Source: Halichoerus grypus
Taxonomy: Eukaryota; Chordata; Mammalia; Carnivora; Phocidae
DNA length: 64,000 nucleotides
Reading direction: 5' to 3'
Assembly: GCF_964656455.1 (NCBI RefSeq)
Contig: NC_135726.1
Coordinates: forward strand, 35,679,930-35,743,929
Shown: in pieces, positions 46,739 to 57,626 of the stretch
Layout: every line of letters starts with the position of its first letter
Numbering within the stretch: position 1 is the stretch's first letter
Program-made: the position numbers and the translations under genes
The notes under the pieces: generated by a model
What the model saw: only the letters and a program-made list of their open reading frames with translations
The model's database searches: none
Told to the model about the DNA's origin: nothing

Positions 46739-47144
46739 AGAGCCAGCAGGCGAGCCTCCCAGAGGGGACGGTGGAGAGGCTGAGCCCCGTCAATGCTTCA
46801 GAGATAGGATCTGGCCTCCCCACCCAGGCAGAGGCCCCGCCAGGGCAGGAAGAAGGAGTTCCTGGCCCAGCCCAAGTGCCTCCTGGCCTCCTGCCGCTGC
46901 CCACGGAGGCGGAAGCCAAAGCTCCCGGAGCATTCGTTGAGAAGTCTGGGACTGGCCAGGAATTGTCTGCAGCATCCACCGGGGTCCATGAGGCCCCCAC
47001 CAGCCGGGAGACTTTACCCGGTACAGAACAAGGATCATCATTCAGCAGGCCTGACCCGCAGCCCTCAGGGGCAGGCATGAGGCTGACTCCAGGGCTGCCA
47101 GTCCAAGCCAAGGCAGCTCACAGTAGTGGAGAAACACCTCCAAG
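46739..47144 (+). CDS. MYLK3: MYLK3 coding exon 3 (residues 186-321)
   Basis: A 406-base exon in the disordered middle of the kinase, rich in Pro, Gly, Glu and Ala, that ends ...SSGETPPR. Alignment to human is patchy except for the ends ('ESQ...' and 'GETPPR') and short blocks such as 'GVPGPAQ' and 'LPLPT'. Acceptor tttcccgtag|AG (phase 1) and donor AG|gtaagg (phase 2). The region evolves fast in mammals and probably holds regulatory or phosphorylation sites; no domain is visible. Confidence 0.92.
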
Positions 47145-47282
47145 GTAAGGGGAGCTCCTCCATGCCGGGCGAGGGAAGGAATGAACAGTAGCCCCTCAGG
47201 GGGAGTTGTCTGCGCAGTCCTGGCGAGCTCCATGAGGGGAAGACAGGAGAAGGCGTAGGCACTGCTCTTGGGAATTTAGAGC

Positions 47283-47372
47283 ACTGTTTCTCACCTGGTG
47301 TCCATTAGAACTACCTGAAAGGAATTTTTAAAATACCAATGCCCCGGAGAGTCTGATTTATTCAGTCTGGAG
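47283..47372 (+). mobile_element. MER5-type hAT DNA transposon remnant
   Basis: 'cactgtttctcacctggtgt', 'ccattagaactacctgaaag' and 'gagagtctgatttattcagt' match the MER5A layout (non-autonomous hAT-Charlie). Confidence 0.7.
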
Positions 47373-47387
47373 TGAGGCTCAGGTATC

Positions 47388-47460
47388 CTTCTTCCCTCCC
47401 TCTCTCCCTCCCTGCCTTCCTTCCCTCCTTCCCTCACTCTCTCTTTCTCTCTTTCTTTTT
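47388..47460. repeat. CT-rich low-complexity tract
   Basis: (ccctt/ccct)n pyrimidine-only run interrupted at few places; may form triplex (H-) DNA. Confidence 0.85.
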
Positions 47461-47574
47461 GCAAGCTCCGTGGGTGATTCCACTGTGGAGCAGGGCTCTT
47501 AGAGCAGCTGTCATAGTTACAAGCCGGGGCTCACAGCACAATCCTAGGTGCTGGCATCGGCCACGCCTTCCACA

Positions 47575-47745
47575 GACACCATCCCGCTGTGTTCTCACAA
47601 CATCCCTGGGAGGCGAGAGTGTGGAAATGAGGAAACAGGCTGAGAGTGCCCAGGGCCACACAGCCAGGGATTCACAAAGTTGAAATCTGAATCCAGGTTG
47701 TTGGGCTCCAGAATCTGCTCCTAACCACTGCACCATCCTGCCTCC
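47575..47745 (+). mobile_element. MIR element
   Basis: 'tgttctcacaacatccctgg', 'gaaatgaggaaacaggctga', 'cacacagccagggattcaca' and 'ctaaccactgcaccatcct' follow MIR. Confidence 0.8.
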
Positions 47746-49059
47746 TCAGGTCAGCATTTAATTAGGTCCCAAATACTAAGTTGGAGAAAGAAGGATGGGG
47801 ATTCAGAGGGAGGTTGGCATGGGCTGAGTCAGTCCAGCGGGGCCTTCAGGATGATTATACTTGGGGTCCTGAAGGTGGGGTTGTGTCCTCAGAACACCGC
47901 CTCAGGACCAGCCCTCGGCCCTCAGCAGACACAGTGCAGGATAATGAAGAGCCAGAAGCTGCTGGCTGCCACACTCTCCCTAGCCCTGTGTTCCCAGCCC
48001 TGTGGAACAGTGCATCCCGGCCCCCAGGGCGGCCCACTGAAGTGTGTTGTGCTTCCCTGTCTTAAGGGGGTCTGGTGCCCTCCTGCACCTGCCCCAGGTT
48101 GTCCTTTTCTGTAACAGAGCCCCCTCCCTTCCCTAGGCCTGGTGCAGGGAGGGGAGCTGGTGTCTGTGTGCTATGGTGACCAGCAGAAAGCCCAGATCGT
48201 TGGTCTGCCTTTGTTCTGGAAGGAAATGAGAGCCTGTGGGAGATCTTAACCAGCTAAAAGGAGGGATTCCTGGCAGGCTTCCCTGGATCCTGGCCAGCGC
48301 TGTAAATACCGAATCTAGGGACGGGGTGGACTTTCCATGAACTTGCTAGGGGCCCCCAAAAGATTCTGCATGAGGGGAAAGGTCTCTATGTCCGTTTCAG
48401 CCCTGAGCTGAATTTCAGGCACACTAGACCTGCCATGGGGCTTAGGAAGTGGAGAGATCACTCCCTGCCCTTCCCCAGCTAGCACCTGAGTATATTTTGA
48501 GAAAACAAGTTTACACTCAAGCACCGGCTCTGACGGGCAGTGGCTGTCCTTACGGAGGATGCTGAGGCCCCAGCTGGAGCTGGAGGAACACAGGGCTGTA
48601 ATTGATCAGCCTGCCCCGGCTGTGCTGTGCACCAGGAGGGAAAGCCTTGGGCACTCGGCGCCATGCGAATGCGTGGCAGTGCGTTGGGGTCATCCCATGC
48701 CCTGCTCGCTGTGAAGACCAAGTGGGACAGCAGTGACTCTTGGTTTTATCAGCTGGCCACCTGACCACCTGGATGCTCTTCCAGCAACGGGCTTCCTGCA
48801 GTTCCCGTGGCCCTCAGTGGAGACAAGGCCCGGGCTAGGCTCGGATGCCACCCTTCGCACCCTCCCCTGTCATCACCAACCCACACTCACTCCTCCCGAG
48901 GGGCACGGGGCTGGGGGGTCTTCGGTTGCCTCCTGCCGGAGGCTGGCTGTGGACAGGCTTGTACCGAGTCAGGTGCATCCAGGAACGGGCGCAGCTTTCA
49001 GAGGACCCGCTGCAGCTCGGGGAGGGGGCTGGGCCTCCAACTGCTGGGGAAAAGCCTCA

Positions 49060-49870
49060 CTTTTTTTCATTATGGTGAAAAACACATAACATTTACCAAC
49101 TGAACCATTTGTAAGTGTACAATGCCGGAGTGTTAAGTATATTCAGGTTGTTGTGACACAGATCTCCAGAACATTTCCATCTTGCAAATCTGAAACTCTG
49201 TAACCATCAAACAACTCCCATTTTGCCCACCCCCCAGATCATGGCCACCACCATTGCACTTTCTGTCTCTGAATTTGACTACTGTAGGTACTGAATATAA
49301 GTGGAATTATACATGTGGAATCAGTTTTTTTGTGACTGGCTTATTTCACTTAGCATAACGTCCTTGAGGTTCACCCAGGTAGCAGCATGTAACAGGATTT
49401 CCTTCCTCTTTAAGATCAAACAATATTCCGTTGTATCGATATTATACATTTTGCTTATCCATTCATCCTCGATGGACACTTGGGGTGCTTCCACATTTGG
49501 TTGTTGTGAATAATGCTGCTATGAACACAGGTGTACAAATATCTCTTTGACACTCTGTTTTTAATTCTTTTGGATACGTTTTAAGAAGTGAAATTGCTGG
49601 GCGCCTGGGTGGCTCAGTTGTTAAGCATCCGCCTTCAGCTCAGGTCATGATCCCAGGGTCCTGGGATCGAGCCCCGCATCGGGCTCCCTGCTCCGTGGGA
49701 GGCCTGCTTCTCCCTCTCCCACTCCCCCTGCTTGTGTTCCCTCTCTCGCTGTGTCTCTGTCAAATAAATAAATAAAATCTTTTAAAAAAAAAAAGAAGTG
49801 AAATTGCTGGGTCATAAGGTAGTCCTATTTTTAAATTTTTGAGGAACCACCATCCTGTTTTCCACAGTAG
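49060..49870 (-). mobile_element. Old L1 3' end in MYLK3 intron 3
   Basis: 'aagtgtacaatgccggagtg', 'ggcttatttcacttagcata' and 'ggatttccttcctctttaag' on the plus strand are minus-orientation L1 tail. Split by the SINE at 49,601-49,792. Confidence 0.8.
49601..49792 (+). mobile_element. Carnivore tRNA-Lys-derived SINE
   Basis: Sense SINE with an 18-base perfect TSD, aagaagtgaaattgctgg, at 49583-49600 and 49793-49810. Confidence 0.97.
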
Positions 49871-50451
49871 CTGCACCCTCTTGAGCCTCATTTTGGGACC
49901 GCTGGGGCTTTCTCCGCTCCGTGGACTCTCAGCACTTCTGTGAGGTATCAATGTCTCTGTTTGACAGAAGAGGGAGCTGATGCCGGCCTTGTCCAAAGTT
50001 GTCCAGCAACGTCGTCCAGAGCTAAGACCAGAGAGGAGACTGCTGGGCTCCCTCCTGAGACTCAGTCCATGCCAGACACTCACCTCCTCACCCCACCCCT
50101 ACACACATAGACCCCCAGCAGTGGGGTTGTGAAGAGCAGTCAGAGCAGGGCAACTCTGAGAGGGAGGGTCGAACCGTTGGGGGTCATGGCTCCCGGGGTC
50201 AGGTCCTTCCCTCTGAACGTCGTCAGGGCTCAGAGGGCCTTCCTGACCTCTAGCTGGGGTCCCAAACCTGATGTCGCAAGGTCTGGGTAATGGAGATGGA
50301 CGCGAAGTGGGCCCAGTGGCATTGCCAGGGTGCAGCAGGGTCTGTCAGGAGGGGGAGCTGCTTCTCAGCTATGCAGACATGCCCAGCACAGCCAGACCTA
50401 CGTGTCCAAGGGGAACGAGGAGTCCAGTCTCTATGAGCAGTTGCCTGATTT

Positions 50452-50648
50452 TTTTAAAAATATTTTTTTTATTTATCTGGGAGGGAGAGAGAGAGAGTGG
50501 GGGCAGGGGCAGAGGGAGAGTATTTCAAACAGACTCCCCACTGAGCAAGGGAGCCTCACATGGGCCTTGATCCCACAACCCTGAGATCATGACCTGAGCT
50601 AAAAGCAAGACTTGGATGTTTAACCGACTGAGCCACCCAGGCGTCCCA
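50452..50648 (-). mobile_element. Carnivore SINE, older subfamily
   Basis: Minus orientation. TSD cagttgcctgattt / cagttgtctgattt at 50438-50451 and 50649-50662. Confidence 0.93.
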
Positions 50649-50999
50649 CAGTTGTCTGATTTCAATAAAATATGTCTGACCTGGGGTTTCCAGTGGGATA
50701 TTTGACTTGGCTCACCCTTTCTTCACTTAACTGAAAGGGAGACTGAGGCCTAGAGAGGAGAGCCCAGGTCTCCTGCCTCCTGGGGCAGAAGCAGGTTTCT
50801 AAGGCCTTCGGGGGCATCAGGTGCCTGCCGGGTGTCCATCTCAGGTACTTCAGCCTTCCTTGGCCGCTCATCCACTGGAGTCCTCAGAGCGGATGGTACC
50901 ATCTCACTGAACCCAGCTTCTCCCTCGTGTCCTGTCTGGGCAGAGGTAGTCAGGGGTTGGGGTCTGCTGGTTCTAAACACAATCTACCTTACTATTATA

Positions 51000-51135
51000 A
51001 TAACTGCAAGGTCCCTTTTTCTGGATGAGAAACGGAGGCCAATAGGCCGTGATCCTTGAATGGTGGCAGCAGGCATTTGAACCCAGGTCTGTGGTGACTC
51101 GCGAGTCCTTGCTTTTAAGGCCGTGTTTTCTCTCT
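51000..51135 (+). mobile_element. MIR 3' end abutting MYLK3 exon 4
   Basis: 'ctggatgagaaacggaggcc', 'catttgaacccaggtctgtg' and 'ccttgcttttaaggccgtgt' match the MIR tail (aactgaggc, ttcgaacccaggtctg, agcccgtgctctt). The last 20 or so bases, including part of the pyrimidine tract of the exon 4 acceptor, appear MIR-derived. Confidence 0.65.
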
Positions 51136-51142
51136 GCCCCAG

Positions 51143-51594
51143 GATCTCCATCCATGTGCAGGAGACGGACACCCCCGGGGAGCTGCTTGTGACACGAGCG
51201 GGCAGCCTCAGACCCACAACCCCTGTGGAGGCTCCGGCAGCTGCCCATCCAGGTGAGCAGGACCCACCTGGGCCCACGCCCCAGACCCCTGCAACCAAGT
51301 CAGAAAAACAGATCCCGAAAGGAGCCGGCAAGGTTTCCCCACTGCGGAAACGGAGCAGCCGTGAGGGAGCAAAGGCAGAGGAGAAGCAGGGGCCTGGGGC
51401 CGAGTCAGCCACAGGACCAAGCGGGGCCAGGAGGGACAAAGGAGCCGATGCCGGAGGCCCAGGCTGGCAGCAGGACAAAGGCGAGGGTGCAGGAAACGCT
51501 GAGCCCGGGGAGGACTGCACAGCCGGGGGCGCGGGCAGAGATGGAGCAGGAAGGAGGACGCCCCCTGGAGAGGAGCCTGGCAGCGTGGTTCTGG
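51143..51594 (+). CDS. MYLK3: MYLK3 coding exon 4 (residues 321-472)
   Basis: A 452-base exon starting R|ISIHVQETDTPGE, which matches human 'ISIHIQEMDTPGE', and ending GSVVLG, matching human 'GSVVLD' before the next exon. The middle is disordered, rich in Gly, Pro, Glu, Lys and Arg, and poorly conserved. Acceptor tctgccccag|GA, donor CTGG|gtaagt; phase 2 in, phase 1 out. An internal strong donor-like cag|gtgagc at 51,252/51,253 would drop the last 342 bases (114 codons) without changing frame. Large frames on the opposite strand here are shadows of GC-rich coding. Confidence 0.92.
51253..51258 (+). promoter_or_regulatory. MYLK3: Possible alternative 5' splice site inside exon 4
   Basis: The sequence ccag|gtgagc is a near-perfect donor. 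Its use leaves the same phase (1) as the normal donor, so exon 5 would still be read in frame. Confidence 0.4.
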
Positions 51595-53689
51595 GTAAGT
51601 GAACCCATTGCTGGTGCCCCAGGGTGAGCGGGGTTGGGGGCCTTCTCCCAGGGGGCTTTCCTGCAGCTTCCAGGGAGAGAGAATGTGGGTCTGGGGGGAG
51701 TCCGCGACTTGGAACGGCCTGCCAGTGCCTGCTGGGGCTGGAGAGCAAGGCCTGCAGCTGCAGTGAGCTGAGTTTGGGGGTGACTGTGGCAGTAGGGGAG
51801 GAAGGAGCCCATGCGGCCCAGCTGGGTGGGTTTCTCAAGCCACCAGCCTGCCTGGGCTCTCCACCATGGGTGTCATTCTGGATCCAGCCAGAGAAGGCTT
51901 CTGCTAAAAAGAACATCTATTAAGTGGTGTTAATATTGGCTGCCGCACCCAGTGAGTGAGATCCCATCCCGGGGTACAGAAGGGTGTGGGGGGCTGCTGA
52001 CCTGCTCTCTGCCCCAGTGGTGGTGGGGGGCATCCTTGTGTTCTTGTGACCCAAGCGCCCTCAACTCCGCCAGCGCTTAGGGTCATACCCTCCTTGGTCT
52101 GAGCCCTCATCCCATGTGGTGGCAGGAAGGCCACCTTTGCGGATTTCCTGCCCTGGAATTCCGGGAAGTCCCTGAGGAAGGGCTGTGTGTTCTGCAGTCA
52201 CCCCGGGGCCCCTTGCCACTTCTGGGCTCTGCAGTTGCCCTGTCTTAGTGACATCTCAGCTGCTTCCCCTCCACCTGTACGACTTGGTCCCCATGTGGCC
52301 AAAGGCTTCCTTTCATTCCTGAAACGCTGCTGAAACCAGGCGGAGACTCCAGAGGCCTTTCTGAGGCTCGCGGTGGTGACAAAGGCCACGTGGACTGTGG
52401 GCTGTCTGTGTGCCGAGCCGGGTGCCTCCGTGCCGGCGTTTACCCTCACGGGCTTGTGGAGTGGGGATGAATGGAAACACAGGAGAGGTCAAGGGCCACG
52501 CTCAGGGCCACGGAGACAGTGCGGACGCAGCCAGGATCTGGCCCTGGCTGCCCGGCTCGGGAGCGGCGCGTGCACGCCTGGTCGCTGTACAGCCACCCGG
52601 AGCAGCACACAGCAGAGGAAACGTCAAGCCAGATGCTCGATTTGGAATCTCTGTGACACACACTCAGACCTTTCCGGGTCCCAGAAGAACAGCAGCAGCA
52701 GGAACCATACTCATTAGCTCTGTGGTCCGGGGCTCAGGGCTTGCCTTTGCAGATACAAAAAGGAATGAGCAATATTCTCTCAAGGCAAACGTCTACTTCG
52801 GGGAGCAAAAAGCTGCTCTTATTAAGATGAACTAAGAGAAAATAGCCGTGTTTTCGCGGCACTGGGTATATGGTTTCAGAGGCATGAGTCGTTGGTGGAA
52901 CTCTGAGTGAACTGTGACAAGCCCAGAAAAACCCAACCCAGCCGCTGACTTCCCGCCACGGAGTCTCCCAGCCCTTAATACGCAAACCAGCTTAAGTCAT
53001 CGTGTTTGGTGTTCTGTTTTATTCCTTTATTTCATGCAACATTTCTAGGTTCACACAACCGCTGAAGGGCAAGATTTTTCCCGAAAACTTAGGCCATTTT
53101 TATCTTTCCAAGTGCTGGTGTGCTCTGTTTCCCCTCCAGGCCCACTGTCCACTGCGGGCGCTCCCCCAGAAGCCGACCCGCTGTGGGCTACCTCGCGGGC
53201 TGTTTGCTCTGTGAGGAGATCAGAGGGTGCAAGTGGAGGGGGGAGGGTGTTTGTTTTCCAGCCGCCTCCCTGTCCCACCGCCCTGGCTGGTGTCTGCCCC
53301 CCTGCCTGTATCTTCAAACATAGTCCATCATTAAATTCTGCTTGATTACCCTGTTCAAGGGTGCCTTCCGTTTCCTGCTGGCTGCACTGATCCATCCCGG
53401 GTCCCCTCTCAACTTCAGTGAACAGACTGGGTAGAACTTCTCCATCTTGCAAAGCGTACACTGTAGGTGATAGGAGACTTGGGTTTGAATCCCACCTGTC
53501 ACTGACTCACTGTGTGCCGTTGGGCCAGTCACCATACCTCTCTGAAATTCAGCTCACTCCTCTGCCATAGGGGTGACTCCAATGAGGTGATCCTTGGGAA
53601 GGGCGAGGGGCTTGTCACTTGACCCAAGTGGGTGGCTGAGAGGTGCAGGCTGCACTTAGGAGGCTCACAGACTGTTGTCTCCCAAACAG
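51595..53689 (+). other. MYLK3: MYLK3 intron 4
   Basis: A 2.1-kb, GC-rich intron that is nearly free of SINEs. A MIR fragment lies at 53,480-53,575 ('cactgactcactgtgtgccg'). No hidden exon is supported. Confidence 0.8.
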
Positions 53690-53795
53690 ATGACAGCCCA
53701 GCCCCACCAGCCCCCTTCGAACACCGGGTGGTGAGTGTCAAGGAGACTTCGACCTCAGCAGGTTACACAGTGTGCCAGCATGACGTCTTGGGAGG
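53690..53795 (+). CDS. MYLK3: MYLK3 coding exon 5 (residues 472-507)
   Basis: A 106-base exon encoding D-D-S-P-A-P-P-A-P-F-E-H-R-V-V onward, nearly identical to human, and the start of the kinase domain ('GYTVCQHDVLG'). Residues LGG of the ATP-binding glycine loop end the exon at 505-507. Acceptor caaacag|AT; donor GGG|gtaggt is acceptable. Phase 1 in, phase 2 out. Confidence 0.95.
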
Positions 53796-54330
53796 GTAGG
53801 TGGGCTTCTGCCTTGATGAGGGGCAAGAGCAGGAGGGGTGGGCCAGAGACACCTAGAGACCCAAGCTGGCGTGCTGCTGGATGCTTCTCAGAAGGGGGTT
53901 GATCAGGAGCCAAGGCCCGGAGGTCAAGGTCACAGCATGCTAGTGACTGGATAGTCCACAGAGAGTGGGTGAGTGCAGGAGAGCCCACATGGTGTGGGAC
54001 GAAGTATAGGGTGCAGGAGGCCCGCACAGTATGGGCACGGGAACCATACACTGGAGGTGGTAGGCAGGCCGGGTGGTGTGGAGTGAGGGAGGTGGTCCCC
54101 TGGGGCGTAGCACAGACCACTTGTGATAGGGTGAAGAAGGTCTTCTCCAGGTTTCAGGAGCAGCCATGTGGTGTGGGGGTGATGACTGCAGTACCTGCAG
54201 GGTGCAGGGTAACCCCCATGGTGTTTATGAACGAAGGGCAGGACCAGAAAGCCCGGGGTGCAGGATGGCCCACCATGTATGGGATGAGCCTCTTGGGCTC
54301 TCAGCCTACCGTACCATCATGTCTCTGCAG
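53796..54330 (+). other. MYLK3: MYLK3 intron 5
   Basis: A 535-base unique, G-rich intron, with no repeat recognised. Confidence 0.8.
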
Positions 54331-54424
54331 AGGCCGGTTTGGCCAGGTCCACAGGTGCACGGAGAAGTCCACGGGCCTCTCGCTGGCAGCCAAGATCATC
54401 AAAGTGAAGAGTGCCAAGGACCGG
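54331..54424 (+). CDS. MYLK3: MYLK3 coding exon 6 (residues 507-538)
   Basis: A 94-base exon with the glycine loop (GGRFGQVH) and the catalytic lysine in AAKIIKV (K528 here). It completes the first part of the kinase N-lobe and ends in phase 0 after KDR. Acceptor tctctgcag, donor CGG|gtgagg. The protein is almost identical to human cardiac MLCK, which separates it from the MYLK and MYLK2 paralogues. Confidence 0.96.
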
Positions 54425-54832
54425 GTGAGGCATCTGCCCTGGGCCAGCCAGTACCTTGGGCCATGTTCAAGGCTCCTATACTTCCTTCTTGGCCCCCAGG
54501 CCCCTGCATGCTGATCAGGAACCCTGCCACCTTCCCTGCCTCTTTTCCATGACTCCCACACTCTGCTCAGCATATCACCTCACACCCTGGGTGGCAGGGT
54601 CCCTCTGGACCTCCAGGTTTCCTTCTTGGGCCTCAGGTTTCCTATCTGTGGAATGGGGGGTTTGAACTAAGGTCCCTTTTGTTGTAAGAACCTGGTTTGG
54701 GTGGTAGTGAGTTGGAGACCTGATGTGAGAGCAGGAAAGGAGGATGTGGGCATGCATGTGTCTTGGGAGGCGCAGCTGGCTCATCTTCCTGACCCATTTC
54801 TTGGAAACTCCTCTCCCGTCTGACTCTGCAAG
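54425..54832 (+). other. MYLK3: MYLK3 intron 6
   Basis: A 408-base intron, unique sequence; a short MIR-like piece ('aggtttcctatctgtggaat') at about 54,610-54,680. Confidence 0.75.
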
Positions 54833-54942
54833 GAGGATGTGAAGAACGAGGTCAACATCATGAACCAGCTCAGCCATGTGAACCTGATCCAGCTCTATGA
54901 CGCCTTTGAGAGCAAGAACAGCTTTACCCTCGTCATGGAGTA
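54833..54942 (+). CDS. MYLK3: MYLK3 coding exon 7 (residues 539-575)
   Basis: A 110-base exon encoding helix C with its salt-bridge Glu (E544 in EDVKNE), 'NIMNQLSHVNLIQLYDAFES' and the hinge 'LVMEY'. Acceptor ctgcaag|GAG, which has an A before AG that is unusual but allowed. Donor TA|gtgagt splits the Tyr codon (phase 2). Confidence 0.96.
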
Positions 54943-55868
54943 GTGAGTGTCTTGGGAGGTGGAGCAGTGACTTCTCTGTGGGCCAGGACTCAGGACTGGG
55001 GCTTGGAGCTGTGGTTCTAGGCAAAACTCTCCCTTTCCCTTCCCCTCTCTGGGATATCTAGGGAATGTCATCACCTCCAATATGGAGCATGGAGGATAAA
55101 GCCATTTGTCATAAACCAGCAGTAAACCTGACTGACCTGTAGATATATGTCAGCTTGGCCTACATAATTTTTAATAATTTTGATTTAGGTGTTAACAATT
55201 GGAAATTGGGAAATTTCATATTGAAACCCAGCTATCTTGCTTTTCTTAAAAATGTGAAAGATCTAGCTGGACCTGCATTTCTAGCTGGAAATGGTGTGCT
55301 GGAGCTCGCACTGGCTGACCCTTGTAGACAGGGCAACCAGTCTCCCATTTGCCATAGTCCCCACCATTCCCAGCTACCCTGAAGCTGAGGCCAGGGGCTC
55401 AGAGGCTGTTTATTTCTGTGCTTGTGTTGCTATTTTCCTTCTGGTAGGGTTTGTCATGTCATGTCTCTACCAAGAGTGAAAAAACAAAGATAGACTAAGG
55501 GCTGTATTTTATGAAAACTTGTCTCACGTCTGGTCTTTTTTGCCCATTTTGGGTTCTTGCCATGTAAGTATTAATTGGCCCCCGTAGGCAAATGAGTTTA
55601 TAACTTTGACCCAGAGTATCCAGAGTGAGCCTGGATTATCAACACTGAAGACAATCCCCAGTCTTCCTTTTGGCCCATCAATTCCTTTTTACCACCTGCA
55701 CTCTGAGCTGGGAACAGGCCAGAACAAAGATCTCCATAAAACCCCAGATGTCAGTGGCACCCTCAGGCTTACCTGGGTCAGCCTCTTTTGACTCTTGGTG
55801 ATAAGAGTGGACAAGTCCTCTGAGAGCCTCGCTTAGGCCAATGTTTGCCTCTCCCTTTGCCCTGGCAG
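54943..55868 (+). other. MYLK3: MYLK3 intron 7
   Basis: A 926-base intron. 55,150-55,370 resembles 62,450-62,640 of intron 8 (a shared old repeat, family not identified): 'attgggaaatttcatattga' versus 'ggaactttcacataaaag', then 'gctggacctgcatttct' versus 'ggggcctgcattcctgc'. Confidence 0.7.
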
Positions 55869-56010
55869 TGTGGATGGGGGTGAACTCTTTGACCGGATCA
55901 CAGAGGAGAAGTACCAGCTGACTGAACTGGCTGTGATCTTGTTCACCAAGCAGATCTGCCAGGGTGTGCATTACCTCCATCAACACTACATCCTGCACCT
56001 GGACCTCAAG
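55869..56010 (+). CDS. MYLK3: MYLK3 coding exon 8 (residues 575-622)
   Basis: A 142-base exon encoding 'VDGGELFDRIT', helix E and the catalytic loop start 'ILHLDLK' (catalytic Asp620, Lys622). HLD in place of HRD is normal for myosin light chain kinases. Acceptor cctggcag|TG, donor AAG|gtcagg. Phase 2 in, phase 0 out. Confidence 0.96.
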
Positions 56011-56275
56011 GTCAGGCTCCACCTGGGCATGTGGTGGGGGGAGGGGGCCCAGGGTTCCGGAGCTGCTGCTGCTCTCTTACCTTAAAGAGCTCTATCAACA
56101 GACGGTCCTGGCTTCCGTTCCTGGCTCTCTGCCATCCCCTAGTTCTGGAGTAAATGAGTCGTGCTGGCTCTCTGAACCTCAGTTCTCTCATCTGTAAAAT
56201 GTGGGTAATTGGTTCAGTGTTATTTGAAGATTAAATGATACAATGACCTTCTTTTCCTTAAAAATATCTTTAGAG

Positions 56276-56475
56276 AGAGACAAACCAAGAAATAGACTCT
56301 TAATTATGGAGAACAAACTGATGGTTGCCAGAGGGGAGGTGGGGTAGGAGGATGGGGTAAATAGGTGATGGATATTTAGGAGTACATTTGTGATGAGCAT
56401 TGGGTGTTGTATGTTTTAAGTGTTGAATCACTAAATTGTATACCTGAAACTAATATTACACTGCTAACTAGCTGG
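56276..56475 (+). mobile_element. L1 3' UTR fragment, sense
   Basis: 'gagacaaaccaagaaataga', 'gatggttgccagaggggagg' and 'tatacctgaaactaatatta' match the L1 3' UTR at 43,056-43,545. A-rich tail follows. Confidence 0.88.
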
Positions 56476-57419
56476 AATTTAAATAAAAACTTAAAACTTA
56501 AAAAAATTTTAAGATTAGTTTAAAAAATTAAAATAGAAACATAACAAATATAGACAATATAGAAATGTGTAAAATACACAGTGAAATTTCTTCCCATCCA
56601 GTCTCCATGCTAAGAGGTCCTCTCTATTAGATGTTTGGCATGATACACAAACACACACAAAGGTGACCATGCTATACATCCTGTTTTTAAACTTACTTTT
56701 TTAGTTAACAGTACATTGTAGACATCTTTTCTAATTCTCTTTAAGGGCCACGTGATATTCCATTGAATGAATGTGTTACACTCTCTTTTGTCTACTAGGA
56801 TTGTCACAGGAGTGTCATGCACTGGGTGCAGTGCCGGGCTGGTAATAAGCACTTGATACATGGTGGCTGTTTCTGTGGTTTCCCACTCTGCTGGGCCAAA
56901 AGGAGGGTGTTTCTCTACAACTCCTTTTAGGAATTTCAGTGGCTCCCCACAGAAGGTGGGAGGTAGGTTGGCCAGACCTTTGTGGGTGCACATTGCTTCT
57001 TCTGACCATCTTTTCTGATTGACATCAGACTCTAAGGTTGGAGTTCTGAGAAAAATGATGGAGATGGTGGGGAATTGGCCTCAGGCTTCCTAGATCACTA
57101 GAGCTAATTCCAGAGCTTCTGGATGAGCTGCTCTTGAGGTTGGCAGTTAAGGGAAGCTCAGGCTTCTGCTCTGTGGTTCTGGGTCAAAAAGCTTTTGGGG
57201 CAACCCTGTGTCTTTGCAGCAGGAGATGATCATTGCTAAGGCCCATTTCCCAGCCAGGAACAGGGCTTGTGTTGGTTCAGTCCCTTCCTGGCCATGAGAT
57301 CTTGTGTAAGTTCCTTGATCTTATTGGTTGATCTTGCATAAGCTCATCAATTGTAAAATGGGGAACAATAGTATCTACCTCTTAGGGGTGTTGTATGGAT
57401 TAAAACATGAAGAAAGTGG

Positions 57420-57608
57420 GACGCCTGGGTGGCTCAGTTGGCTAAGTGTCTGCCTTCGGCTCAGGTCCTGGGATAGAGTCCTGCATCAGGCTCCTTCCTC
57501 AGCGAGGAGCCTGCTTCTCCCTCTGCCTGCCGCTCCCCCTGCTTGTGCTCTCTCTCATTCTTGCTCTCTCTCTCTGACAAATAAATAAATAAAATCTTTA
57601 AAAAAAAT
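57420..57608 (+). mobile_element. Carnivore tRNA-Lys-derived SINE
   Basis: Sense SINE; the 'catgatcc' segment of the body is missing (small internal deletion) but head and tail are present. Confidence 0.93.
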
Positions 57609-57626
57609 CCTTCAGATATTTATTTA

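Larger units (their letters stand above)
47145..51142 (+). other. MYLK3: MYLK3 intron 3
   Basis: A 4-kb intron with a MER5-type element (47,283-47,372), a CT-rich tract (47,388-47,460) and a MIR (47,575-47,745). It also holds an old L1 3' end (49,060-49,870) split by a sense SINE (49,601-49,792), a minus SINE (50,452-50,648), and a MIR tail that runs up to the exon 4 acceptor. 47,780-49,050 is GC-rich and shows no exon I can support. Confidence 0.8.

Noticed and set aside
46716..47111. 131-codon minus-strand frame
   Set aside because: Antisense shadow of MYLK3 exon 3; no similarity.
50984..51916. 310-codon open frame on the minus strand
   Set aside because: It lies antisense to MYLK3 exon 4 in GC-rich coding sequence. 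Composition is Pro/Ser/Ala repeats with no domain; it is a shadow of the real exon.
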